This document shows positions 1 to 5,968 of a stretch of DNA of 12,212 nt, piece by piece; the first letter of the stretch is position 1; the number at the start of each line of letters is the position of its first letter. The notes under the pieces are model-generated. The model worked only from the letters and a program-made list of their open reading frames with translations. It made no database searches and was not told the DNA's origin. The position numbers and the translations under genes are program-made. Source of the stretch: Deltaproteobacteria bacterium. Lineage in GTDB: Bacteria > Desulfobacterota > Binatia > Binatales > Binataceae. The DNA lies in the NCBI GenBank assembly GCA_021799555.1, contig JAJZAG010000079.1:1-12212 (forward strand), written 5' to 3'.

Positions 1-1
1 C

Positions 2-163
2 GCCGTCAATGGACTGCTCGAATTGTCGCCATCGCTGCACATTGTAACCGACGCTATCGCCGATATCGGCACGGACGCAGACCGGGTCCGCGCGCATTGG
101 AAAGCCGCCGGTGTCGATTTCGTAACCGTAACGCAGCTAAAGAATATGGTCCTCAATCAATGA
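2..163 (+). CDS. Probable isochorismatase/nicotinamidase-like hydrolase, C-terminal fragment
   Basis: Only the last 53 codons are in the window. The frame is open from the left edge and ends at TGA 161-163. The peptide contains LHIVTDAIADIGTDADRVRA followed by HWKAAGVDFVTVTQL. This resembles the end of cysteine hydrolases of the isochorismatase superfamily: a beta strand with a 'V..DA' turn, a helix, then 'aaGv.~vt...l'. The catalytic Asp, Lys and Cys would lie upstream and cannot be seen, so substrate and activity cannot be judged. Its stop codon overlaps an in-frame ATG (160-162) of the next gene, which suggests one transcript with the peroxiredoxin-like gene downstream. The family call rests on a short, weakly conserved end and could be wrong; that this is the end of a real gene is more likely than the family name. 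Confidence 0.42.
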   Translation, partial: AVNGLLELSPSLHIVTDAIADIGTDADRVRAHWKAAGVDFVTVTQLKNMVLNQ

Positions 164-198
164 TCGGGGCTCAGTCAAACTGCGGAGACACAGAGACG

Positions 199-1089
199 AT
201 GGAGTCCACCGAATGGTCGGCGCCGAAGACAACCACTGAGGCCGACGCGAGGGCGTTAGGCGATCCGAGCAGCCGCCCCGTAGTGCAGTTCCAGCCGCTT
301 CGAGCGATTGTGGCGCTCCTGCTCACGGTTTGCGCCTTCGGTTTGTACGAGTTCGTGCTGGTTAGCTTCTGGTCATCCTCCATGCTGGGGATTCATGAGC
401 CGATACCGTGGCTGGCGTTCTGCGCACTCGCGGCCGCGATGATCCTCGGACTTGCGGCAATTCGCACCTCGCTTGGAATATGGTCGCCTCACGCGAAGCT
501 GGGTCTGGCGATCCTTGCGATTTTCACATGTGTCGTGATCGGAGTCGGCGGGGGCAGGTTCGCAAGCTATCTCGTGCGCGGAACCCTGAATCCCTCTTTC
601 CATCTCGCGCTCGCGCGCGGCGATCGCTTCCCAGCCTTCGCGCTCGCCGATCAATCGGGCCGCATTGTTCGCTCATCCACCGCGTTATCGAGGAGCTCGA
701 CTGTGGTCTTCATCTATCGCGGAGACTTTTGTCCGTTTGCACGGCAAGAGTTAGCGGAATTGACGGCGATAACGCCCGAACTGCAGGGCGCCGGCGCGGG
801 GGTTATCGCGATCAGCGCCGATCCGGTCGCTCGATCGAAGATTCTTGCCGGTTACCTGCACACCAGTATTCCGCTATTGAGCGACGATCACGAAACCGTA
901 TTGGCTCCCATAGGCCTGATTCAGCGCCATCGCGACGGTCAGCCAGACAGCGCGATTCCCGCCTTCTTCGTCCTCGATCGATCGGGGACGGTGCGATGGA
1001 TTTTCACTTCGCGCTATTATCGGGTGCTACCAAGCGCCGCCGTCCTGTTAAGGGCGGTGCGCGCGGTCACGCAATCGGCGTCAAATTGA
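199..1089 (+). CDS. Membrane-anchored AhpC/TSA (peroxiredoxin-like) protein
   Basis: The 296-residue protein has two parts. Residues about 33-57, 68-90 and 99-117 are three hydrophobic segments, so the N-terminal third should sit in the inner membrane. From about residue 135 a thioredoxin-like AhpC/TSA domain follows: 'GDRFPAFALADQSG', then strand VVFIYRGDFCPFARQEL with the putative peroxidatic or redox Cys178, then VIAISADP and 'IPAFFVLDRSGTVRW' near the end. Family members commonly have CPxC here; this one has CPFA (Ala181), so a local disulfide cannot form. The likely role is thiol-based peroxide reduction or another redox function at the membrane; the substrate is unknown. Start choice: ATG 199 has GGAGA at 184-188, ten bases upstream. 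ATG 160 in the same frame overlaps the previous stop (ATGA) and is an alternative adding 13 residues. The 3' end overlaps the convergent thiE by 23 bases. Confidence 0.75.
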   Translation: MESTEWSAPKTTTEADARALGDPSSRPVVQFQPLRAIVALLLTVCAFGLYEFVLVSFWSSSMLGIHEPIPWLAFCALAAAMILGLAAIRTSLGIWSPHAKLGLAILAIFTCVVIGVGGGRFASYLVRGTLNPSFHLALARGDRFPAFALADQSGRIVRSSTALSRSSTVVFIYRGDFCPFARQELAELTAITPELQGAGAGVIAISADPVARSKILAGYLHTSIPLLSDDHETVLAPIGLIQRHRDGQPDSAIPAFFVLDRSGTVRWIFTSRYYRVLPSAAVLLRAVRAVTQSASN

Positions 1090-1729
1090 TTGCTTGAAGC
1101 ATCAGGCGCATCGCCTCGCCTGGCTCCGCCGCTTGCAGAATCGATCCGATTCCCGCCATTCCGGCCGGAAGCGCATCCGGATCTGCGCGACGCATCAATT
1201 CGCGCGCGCTGTCGGGCGAGATTCCGCCTAGACCGTAAACCGGAATCGATGCAGCGCGGCACGCGGCGTTCAGCCCGGCGCTTCCCCAAGCCGAGCCTTG
1301 CGCGGCCTTCGAAATCGGATCAAAGACAGGACCGAAGACGGCGAAATCCGCACCCTCGTGCGCCGCCTCCGCAACCGCGCCTGGGGAGTGGGTGGATAAC
1401 CCGACCAAAAAATCCGGTCCGCCGAGTCGGCGCGCCGCCGCCACGCCGATCGAATCCGCCGGAAGATGGACACCATCCGCGCGCGCGGCGAGCGCGATAT
1501 CCACGCGCTCGTTCACCAGCATCGGTGCGCCGTAACGCGAGCACAGCACCCGCATCTCGAGCGCTAAACGGTAGCGCTCGCGAGCGGGCAAGTCCTTATC
1601 ACGCAATTGCAAAGCAACCATGCCCGGCGGCGCTGCGGACAGCGCGGCCTCGCACGCCTGCTGCAGTGAGCCGTTATGCACCGCCGTCCGGTCGGTTATC
1701 AGATAGAAGCGAAAATTCGCGCGCCGCAC
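1067..1729 (-). CDS. thiE: Thiamine-phosphate synthase
   Basis: ThiE joins HMP pyrophosphate with thiazole phosphate carboxylate to give thiamine phosphate, in the cytoplasm. The 220-residue product is a TIM-barrel of normal family length. Visible signatures are FYLITDR at the start, MVALQLRDKDL (phosphate and pyrimidine site), 'PMLVNERVDIA', 'ADGVHLPADS', 'VGLSTHSPGAV' (the conserved StHs loop), 'ADFAVFGPVF' followed by a Lys, and 'IPVYGLGGI' near the C terminus. The start is GTG at 1729-1727, four bases after the thiG stop. No strong ribosome binding site is visible, which fits translational coupling to thiG. It is the last gene of the thiS-thiG-thiE operon and so should be under the TPP riboswitch. 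The gene end runs 23 bases into the convergent peroxiredoxin-like gene. The C-terminal phosphate loop (GMAGIGSI) departs somewhat from the usual 'Ga.Gvavis'. Confidence 0.93.
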   Translation of the reverse strand: MRRANFRFYLITDRTAVHNGSLQQACEAALSAAPPGMVALQLRDKDLPARERYRLALEMRVLCSRYGAPMLVNERVDIALAARADGVHLPADSIGVAAARRLGGPDFLVGLSTHSPGAVAEAAHEGADFAVFGPVFDPISKAAQGSAWGSAGLNAACRAASIPVYGLGGISPDSARELMRRADPDALPAGMAGIGSILQAAEPGEAMRLMLQAINLTPIA

Positions 1730-1733
1730 TGCG

Positions 1734-2507
1734 TTACTGGATCATTCCCGTGATCGGACTCGAGGCCGTCGCGTAAAGCTTGCGTTCGATTCTTCCCGCT
1801 AGATAAGCCATCCGCCCTGCTTCGACCGCAAGCTTCATGGCCCGCGCCATCGCGAGCGGGTCCTTCGCCCCGGCGATCGCGGTGTTCATCAGAATCGCAT
1901 CGCAGCCAAGTTCCATCGCGTAGGCCGCGTCCGACGCCGTACCTACGCCCGCATCGACGATCACGGGCACCTTTGCCTGCTCAATAATGATCGCGAGATT
2001 GTAGGGATTGCGGATGCCGAGTCCGGAGCCGATCGGCGCCGCCAGCGGCATCACCGCCACGCATCCGATCTCCTGCAAACGCAGGCAGGCCACGGGATCG
2101 TCAGTGATATAGGGCAGCACCTTGAAGCCCTCCTTGACCAAAGTGCGCGAGGCTTCGAGCGTCGCCGCAACATCGGGAAATAGAGTCTTCTGGTCGCCGA
2201 TCACTTCGAGTTTGACCATGTCGCCGACGCCTACCTCGCGCGCGAGACGGCAGGTGCGCACCGCTTCTTCGGCGGTGTAGCACCCAGCGGTGTTCGGCAG
2301 AATCTGGTAGCGCTTGGGATCGAGATAGTCGAGCAGATTCTCCGAATTGCGATCAGTGATGTTGACCCGGCGCACCGCGACGGTAACGATTTGCGCGCCG
2401 CATTCCTCGACCGCGCGGCGGGTTTCTACAAAATCCTTGTATTTGCCGGTGCCGACAATCAGGCGCGAGTTGAATTTTTTGCCGGCAAGTTCAAATTGGC
2501 TATTCAA
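1734..2507 (-). CDS. thiG: Thiazole synthase
   Basis: ThiG condenses deoxyxylulose phosphate, dehydroglycine and sulfur carried on ThiS thiocarboxylate into the thiazole phosphate of thiamine. Signatures include FNSRLIVGTGKYKDF, VTVAVRRVN, LLPNTAGCYTAEEAVRT-like text (here ILPNTAGCYTAEEAVRT), VKLEVIGD (the Schiff-base lysine region), VMPLAAPIGSGLGI, VPVIVDAGVGTASDAA and ILMNTAIAGAKDP. With a TTG start at 2507-2505 the protein is 257 residues, matching the usual ThiG length, and GAGGTGAT lies just upstream. An in-frame ATG at 2558-2556 overlaps the thiS stop as ATGA and also has a GGAGG upstream, but that GGAGG encodes the obligatory Gly tail of ThiS. The extra 17 residues (MNSKGRGFPVCGERGDT) do not look like ThiG. 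I prefer TTG but cannot exclude the longer form. Confidence 0.95.
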   Translation of the reverse strand: MNSQFELAGKKFNSRLIVGTGKYKDFVETRRAVEECGAQIVTVAVRRVNITDRNSENLLDYLDPKRYQILPNTAGCYTAEEAVRTCRLAREVGVGDMVKLEVIGDQKTLFPDVAATLEASRTLVKEGFKVLPYITDDPVACLRLQEIGCVAVMPLAAPIGSGLGIRNPYNLAIIIEQAKVPVIVDAGVGTASDAAYAMELGCDAILMNTAIAGAKDPLAMARAMKLAVEAGRMAYLAGRIERKLYATASSPITGMIQ

Positions 2508-2512
2508 GGTAT

Positions 2513-2519
2513 CACCTCG
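2513..2519 (-). promoter_or_regulatory. Ribosome binding site deciding the thiG TTG start
   Basis: On the minus strand GCGAGGTGATACC precedes TTG at 2507. The AGGTG core is well spaced for initiation and falls inside what would be coding sequence if the upstream ATG at 2558 were used. This supports TTG as the main start of thiG. Confidence 0.5.
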
Positions 2520-2554
2520 CTCGCCGCAGACAGGAAAGCCGCGGCCCTTCGAGT

Positions 2555-2770
2555 TCATCCGCCTCCGACGAAATTGATTATTTCGACTTCGTCACCAGCG
2601 TGCAGTATCGTCGCAGCGTATTCCGACTTCGGAACCACCTGCCGATTGATCTCGACCGCAATTCGCTGCGGCCTCATCTTAAGCCGCTCAACCAACGCGC
2701 TCAGCCGAGCGTCGCCCTCGATCCGGCACGGTTCGCCGTTTACCGTAATTGTAATTGTCGCTTCAGCCAT
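2555..2770 (-). CDS. thiS: Sulfur carrier protein ThiS
   Basis: ThiS is the small ubiquitin-fold protein whose C-terminal Gly-Gly is adenylated and turned into a thiocarboxylate that gives sulfur to ThiG. The 71-residue product has 'ITITVNGEPCRIEGDARLSALVERL' (beta-grasp N-terminal half), 'QRIAVEINRQVVPKSEYAATIL' and 'GDEVEIINFVGGG' with the required terminal glycines. Length and ending match the family. ATG 2770 is chosen because the next in-frame start candidates upstream lie inside the TPP aptamer. A weak GGAGAG sits about 12 bases upstream, within a hairpin. It is the first gene of the operon and overlaps the longer form of thiG by four bases. No ThiF-like adenylyltransferase is encoded nearby, so its activating enzyme must be elsewhere. 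Confidence 0.93.
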   Translation of the reverse strand: MAEATITITVNGEPCRIEGDARLSALVERLKMRPQRIAVEINRQVVPKSEYAATILHAGDEVEIINFVGGG

Positions 2771-2775
2771 CGAAG

Positions 2776-2810
2776 AAAGCCGCTCTCCGGGCGCCCGGGG
2801 CAGCGGCTTT
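2776..2810 (-). promoter_or_regulatory. Expression-platform hairpin of the thiS leader
   Basis: A perfect 9-bp outer stem (AAAGCCGCT at 2802-2810 read on the minus strand, pairing with AGCGGCTTT at 2776-2784) encloses a second GC palindrome, CCGGGCGCCCGG. The thiS GGAGAG ribosome binding site at 2783-2788 lies in the hairpin. The hairpin ends five bases before the thiS ATG with only a short broken T run (TTTCTTC), so translational blocking looks more likely than termination. A competing 6-bp stem (2814-2819 with 2827-2832) lies between it and the aptamer. The mechanism is inferred. Confidence 0.6.
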
Positions 2811-2842
2811 CGGCCGAACTTCGATCGTTCGGTCGTTGCGGG

Positions 2843-2929
2843 CTTCCCTACGCCGGCATTACCCGGATCAGGTTCGAGGGGTTCTCTCCTGCGAGAGCTC
2901 TCAGCGCGTACCACGCGCACCCCCACCCT
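2843..2929 (-). promoter_or_regulatory. TPP (THI-box) riboswitch aptamer
   Basis: Read on the minus strand, the sequence shows the conserved THI-box elements in order. GGGTGGGGGTGC comes first, then GCTGAGAG at 2898-2905, a variable P3 hairpin (CTCTC-GCAG-GAGAG), ACCCCTCGAACCTGATC, and GGGTAATGCCGGCGTAGGGA ending near 2845. All nucleotides that normally contact the HMP and pyrophosphate parts of TPP (CTGAGA, ACCTGAT, GCGTAGGGA) are present. It lies about 70 bases upstream of thiS and should lower thiSGE expression when TPP is plentiful. Confidence 0.97.
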
Positions 2930-2935
2930 TCAAGA

Positions 2936-2964
2936 TTTATAGCACGGCGCCACGGATCGAAAAA
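2936..2964 (-). promoter_or_regulatory. Probable sigma-70 promoter of the thiSGE operon
   Basis: On the minus strand TATAAA (2941-2936) forms a good -10 element. TTTTTC (2964-2959), 17 bases further upstream, is a poor -35. Transcription would start near 2929, right at the 5' edge of the TPP aptamer, which is what makes the assignment attractive. Confidence 0.45.
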
Positions 2965-3197
2965 CCGTCCGCAAGCACCTCGACAGCGCAGAATCGCGGA
3001 CTCAGTCCACAGGCACGCGACAAGCTTCATTGACTGTCCTTCCCGCCGGTGGTTATCTGATTGCGCTTTCAATCGATATGTAAGTTTTCCATGCGCAGGC
3101 GGAGATCGCGGCTGCGGGAGTATGAAATCAGGCGTGATCCGTCCGGGCCATTTTTTCCGGTTCGGGCACTTTTCATTGAATCTACGAGCTTATTGCG
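2965..3197. other. Intergenic region between the divergent thi and alr operons
   Basis: About 230 bases between the thi promoter and alr hold no convincing gene. The plus strand should contain the promoter of the alr-purH-purD operon, but I see no clear -35/-10 pair; the AT-richer stretch around 3060-3090 and 3145-3195 is the likely location. The base directly upstream of alr has only a weak GAG as ribosome binding site. Confidence 0.4.
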
Positions 3198-4343
3198 ATG
3201 AATCTCGAGGAGCAGCGCCCCACCGTAGCCGAAATAGATCTTGGTGCGCTACGCGCGAACTATCACGCGCTGCGCGCCATCGCCGCGCATCACGAACTGA
3301 TGGTGGTCGTCAAGGCGGACGGCTACGGGCACGGAGCGGTGACGGTTGCGCGCGCGCTCGGCGCCGAAGGATGCCGCAATTTCGGAGTCGCCACCATCGA
3401 CGAAGCGCGCGAGTTGCGCCGCGCCGGTATCGGCGCGCGAATCTTTCTACAGGCCGGGTTCTTCGCGGCACAGGCGCGCGAAATTGTCGCCCTTGAGCTT
3501 ACGCCGTTTGTCTTCGATGTCTCCCTGATTGCGCCGCTTGCGGCTGCCGCGAACGCCTCCGGCGCTAGCGCCCAGTTTCCTATCCATCTCAAAGTTGATA
3601 CCGGTGCGAGCCGACTCGGCATATTACCCGGCGAATTACCCGCCGTGATGGACGCGATGCGCTCAGCGCCGGCGCTCAATCTCGAAGGCGTGTGTACCCT
3701 TCTGGCCAACGCGGGCGATCCTTCAAGCCCAATCACCGACCGCCAGCTCGAGGTCTTTCACGCGGCCCTCGAAACGCTCGCCGCCGGCGGCTTTGCACCG
3801 AAAATCTCTCACGTCGCGAACTCGGCTGCGCTCGTGCTGCGCGACGATTCGCATTTCAACCTTGCCCGTCCGGGTCTCGCCATCTATGGCCTGCCGCCAG
3901 TGGTCGCCGTGCGCGAACGCGTCGCGCTGCGGCCAGTGATGACCTTCAAGACGCGGCTGATGCAGACCAAACGGATTGCCGCCGGTAGCGGAGTCGGGTA
4001 CGGCCACACATTTATCGCCCCGCGCGAGAGTCTTATCGGCGTGCTGCCCGTGGGCTACGCGGACGGCTACCGGCGTGGGCTTCAACATGGCGGTGAAGTT
4101 TTGGTGCGCGGCGAACGCGCGCCGGTAATCGGCGCGGTCTCGATGGATTTGACCACAATCGATCTAACGGACGTGCCCGGCGCCGCAGTCGGCGACGAGG
4201 TGATATTGTGGGGGAAGACCCGCGACGCGCGCGGCGCCGAAGCCTCAATCAGTGTCAACGACGTTGCCCGGCTGGCGCAGACGATCTCTTATGAAATGCT
4301 TTGCACAGTTGGGAAACGCGTGCCGAGAATCTGCCGAGAATAG
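3198..4343 (+). CDS. alr: Alanine racemase
   Basis: Alr is a PLP enzyme that interconverts L- and D-alanine for peptidoglycan. The 381-residue protein has normal length and fold order: PLP lysine Lys39 in VVVKADGYGHGA, 'VDTGASRLGI', 'HVANSAAL' (Asn208-Ser209), 'LARPGLAIYG' (Arg224, facing the pyridine nitrogen), catalytic Tyr268 in 'GSGVGYGHTF', 'GVLPVGYADGYRRGL', 'AVSMDLTTIDLTD' and C-terminal 'ISYEMLCTVGKRVPR'. One oddity stands out. The segment normally reading TH.A ('EGv.THfA.A') is VCTLLANAGD, with Leu168 where His is expected (codon CTT at 3699-3701). All other signature residues are intact. It is the first gene of a six-gene plus-strand cluster, 44 bases before purH, and divergent from the thi operon. 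The ribosome binding site is weak. Confidence 0.95.
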   Translation: MNLEEQRPTVAEIDLGALRANYHALRAIAAHHELMVVVKADGYGHGAVTVARALGAEGCRNFGVATIDEARELRRAGIGARIFLQAGFFAAQAREIVALELTPFVFDVSLIAPLAAAANASGASAQFPIHLKVDTGASRLGILPGELPAVMDAMRSAPALNLEGVCTLLANAGDPSSPITDRQLEVFHAALETLAAGGFAPKISHVANSAALVLRDDSHFNLARPGLAIYGLPPVVAVRERVALRPVMTFKTRLMQTKRIAAGSGVGYGHTFIAPRESLIGVLPVGYADGYRRGLQHGGEVLVRGERAPVIGAVSMDLTTIDLTDVPGAAVGDEVILWGKTRDARGAEASISVNDVARLAQTISYEMLCTVGKRVPRICRE

Positions 4344-4387
4344 ATCGATGTGCATCGCGCGCGATGCGGAAAGGGCAAGAGACCGAA

Positions 4388-5956
4388 ATGGATAGCGACA
4401 GGATTACCATCCGGCGCGCATTGCTGGGCGTCTCCGACAAGGACGGGTTGGCCGACTTCGCACGCGCGCTCGCCCGCCACGGCGTCGAATTGATCTCGAC
4501 CGGCGGCACTAGAGCTTCCCTTGAAACCGCTGGCTTGCGGGTCAAAGCGGTTGAGGAGTTCACCGGATTTCCCGAAATGCTCGACGGGCGGGTCAAGACG
4601 CTGCATCCTAAAATTCACGGCGGGATTCTCGGTCGCCGCTCTGTGCCAAGTCATCAGCAGCAGATGAAAGATCACGGAATCGAGCCTATCGATCTCGTGG
4701 TCGTCAACTTCTATCCGTTCGAGAAAACCGTCGCGAAGCCGGGTGTCACCCGCGACGACGCGATCGAAAACATCGATATCGGAGGCCCAGCTCTCGTGCG
4801 TGCCGCGGCCAAAAACTACCCCGACGTCGCGATAGTTGTCGATCCCGCCGACTACGCCGCGATCACCGCCGAGCTCGACGGCAATGCCGGTGCCGTGAGC
4901 CTCGCCACGCGATGGCGTCTGGCCCGCAAGGCGTTCGCGCGCGTCGCCGCCTATGACTCCGCGATCGCCAACTGGCTCGGCGCCAATTCGGGCGACGGCG
5001 AGCCGTCGGTCCTCGGCGAGACCTTCAGCTTGACCCTCGAGCGCGAGCAGAAGCTCCGCTACGGCGAGAATCCTCATCAAGAAGGCGCGCTGTACGGCAG
5101 CTTCCTCAGCATCGCCGAGCAGCTCCACGGCAAGGAGCTCTCCTTCAACAACGTCTTCGACATCAGTTCGGCCGTCAATCTGATGCTCGAATTTGCGGAC
5201 GAGCGACAGGCCATCGTCGCGATTCTGAAACACAATACGCCGTGCGGAGTGGGTCTCGGCGCGACGCTGAAAGCTGCGTGGGACAAGGCGTTCGCGACCG
5301 ATCCCGACTCTCCGTTCGGCGGAATAATCATCTCGAACCGCCCTTGGGACATAGAGTTCGCGCGTGCGGTCGATGAGCTTTTCACCGAGGTTCTGATCGG
5401 TCCCAACTTTCCCGCCGAGGTGCTCGAGTTTCTTAAGAAGAAGAAAAATCGCCGCCTGATGCGCTTTCATCCCGAGGCGGTTCCACGCGGCGAATTGGAT
5501 CTCAAGAAAGTCGTCGGCGGATTGCTGGTTCAGTCGCCGGATTTGTCGATCGAAGATCCGCGCAAAGGCAAGATCGTCACGCGGCGCGCTCCGACCGGCG
5601 CGGAGCTTCGCGCGCTCGAGTTCGGCATCAAGGTCTGCAAGCATATCAAGTCCAACGCGATCGCATTCGTCGCCGAAGATCGCACTCTCGCGATCGGCGG
5701 CGGCGCAACCTCGCGGATCGATCCGGTGTACGCCGCACGCGAGAAGGCCGAGCGCCTGAAAGTCTCGCTCGCTGGCTCCGTCCTCGTTTCCGAAGCCCTG
5801 TTCCCGTTTCCGGACGGCCCCACGCTCGCGGCTGAAGCGGGCGCAACCGCGATTGCACAACCTGGCGGCGCCGTTCGCGACGAAGAAGTCATCGCCGCCG
5901 CCGACAAGTACGGACTGGCGATGGTCTTCACGGGAGTGCGCCATTTTCGCCATTAG
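4388..5956 (+). CDS. purH: Bifunctional AICAR formyltransferase / IMP cyclohydrolase
   Basis: PurH carries out the last two steps of IMP synthesis: formyl transfer from 10-formyl-tetrahydrofolate to AICAR, then ring closure. The 522-residue protein has the N-terminal MGS-like cyclohydrolase domain with 'ALLGVSDKDGLADFA', ELISTGGTRASLE, 'TGFPEMLDGRVKTLHPKIHG', VVVNFYPFEKTVA and 'IENIDIGGPALVRAAAKN'. The formyltransferase domain starts around residue 215 with LRYGENPHQ (Arg224), FNNVFDISSA, catalytic Lys281-His282 in ILKHNTPCGVG, DPDSPFGGIIISNR, KSNAIAF and the C-terminal MVFTGVRHFRH. The usual 'GAGQxSRvd' reads GGGATSRID, with Ala440 for Gln. Start ATG 4388 gives the typical N terminus; in-frame ATG 4364 is possible but adds unrelated residues. 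It is followed by purD after 12 bases, so the two purine genes are surely co-transcribed. Confidence 0.96.
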   Translation: MDSDRITIRRALLGVSDKDGLADFARALARHGVELISTGGTRASLETAGLRVKAVEEFTGFPEMLDGRVKTLHPKIHGGILGRRSVPSHQQQMKDHGIEPIDLVVVNFYPFEKTVAKPGVTRDDAIENIDIGGPALVRAAAKNYPDVAIVVDPADYAAITAELDGNAGAVSLATRWRLARKAFARVAAYDSAIANWLGANSGDGEPSVLGETFSLTLEREQKLRYGENPHQEGALYGSFLSIAEQLHGKELSFNNVFDISSAVNLMLEFADERQAIVAILKHNTPCGVGLGATLKAAWDKAFATDPDSPFGGIIISNRPWDIEFARAVDELFTEVLIGPNFPAEVLEFLKKKKNRRLMRFHPEAVPRGELDLKKVVGGLLVQSPDLSIEDPRKGKIVTRRAPTGAELRALEFGIKVCKHIKSNAIAFVAEDRTLAIGGGATSRIDPVYAAREKAERLKVSLAGSVLVSEALFPFPDGPTLAAEAGATAIAQPGGAVRDEEVIAAADKYGLAMVFTGVRHFRH

Positions 5957-5968
5957 TCGAACCCGCCA

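Noticed and set aside
2771..2926. A longer form of ThiS with 52 extra N-terminal residues
   Set aside because: The extension is encoded by the riboswitch and its expression platform; ThiS proteins begin at the beta-grasp domain.
2848..3030. Minus-strand 60-codon frame starting MKLVACLW with AAGGAC five bases upstream, before the thi operon
   Set aside because: It runs through the thi promoter and across the whole TPP aptamer, so its sequence is explained by those elements. It resembles no known leader peptide.
3139..3168. GC-rich stretch with a T run before alr as a terminator
   Set aside because: The arms around the T run pair poorly on either strand, and the T run lies in the loop rather than after a stem.
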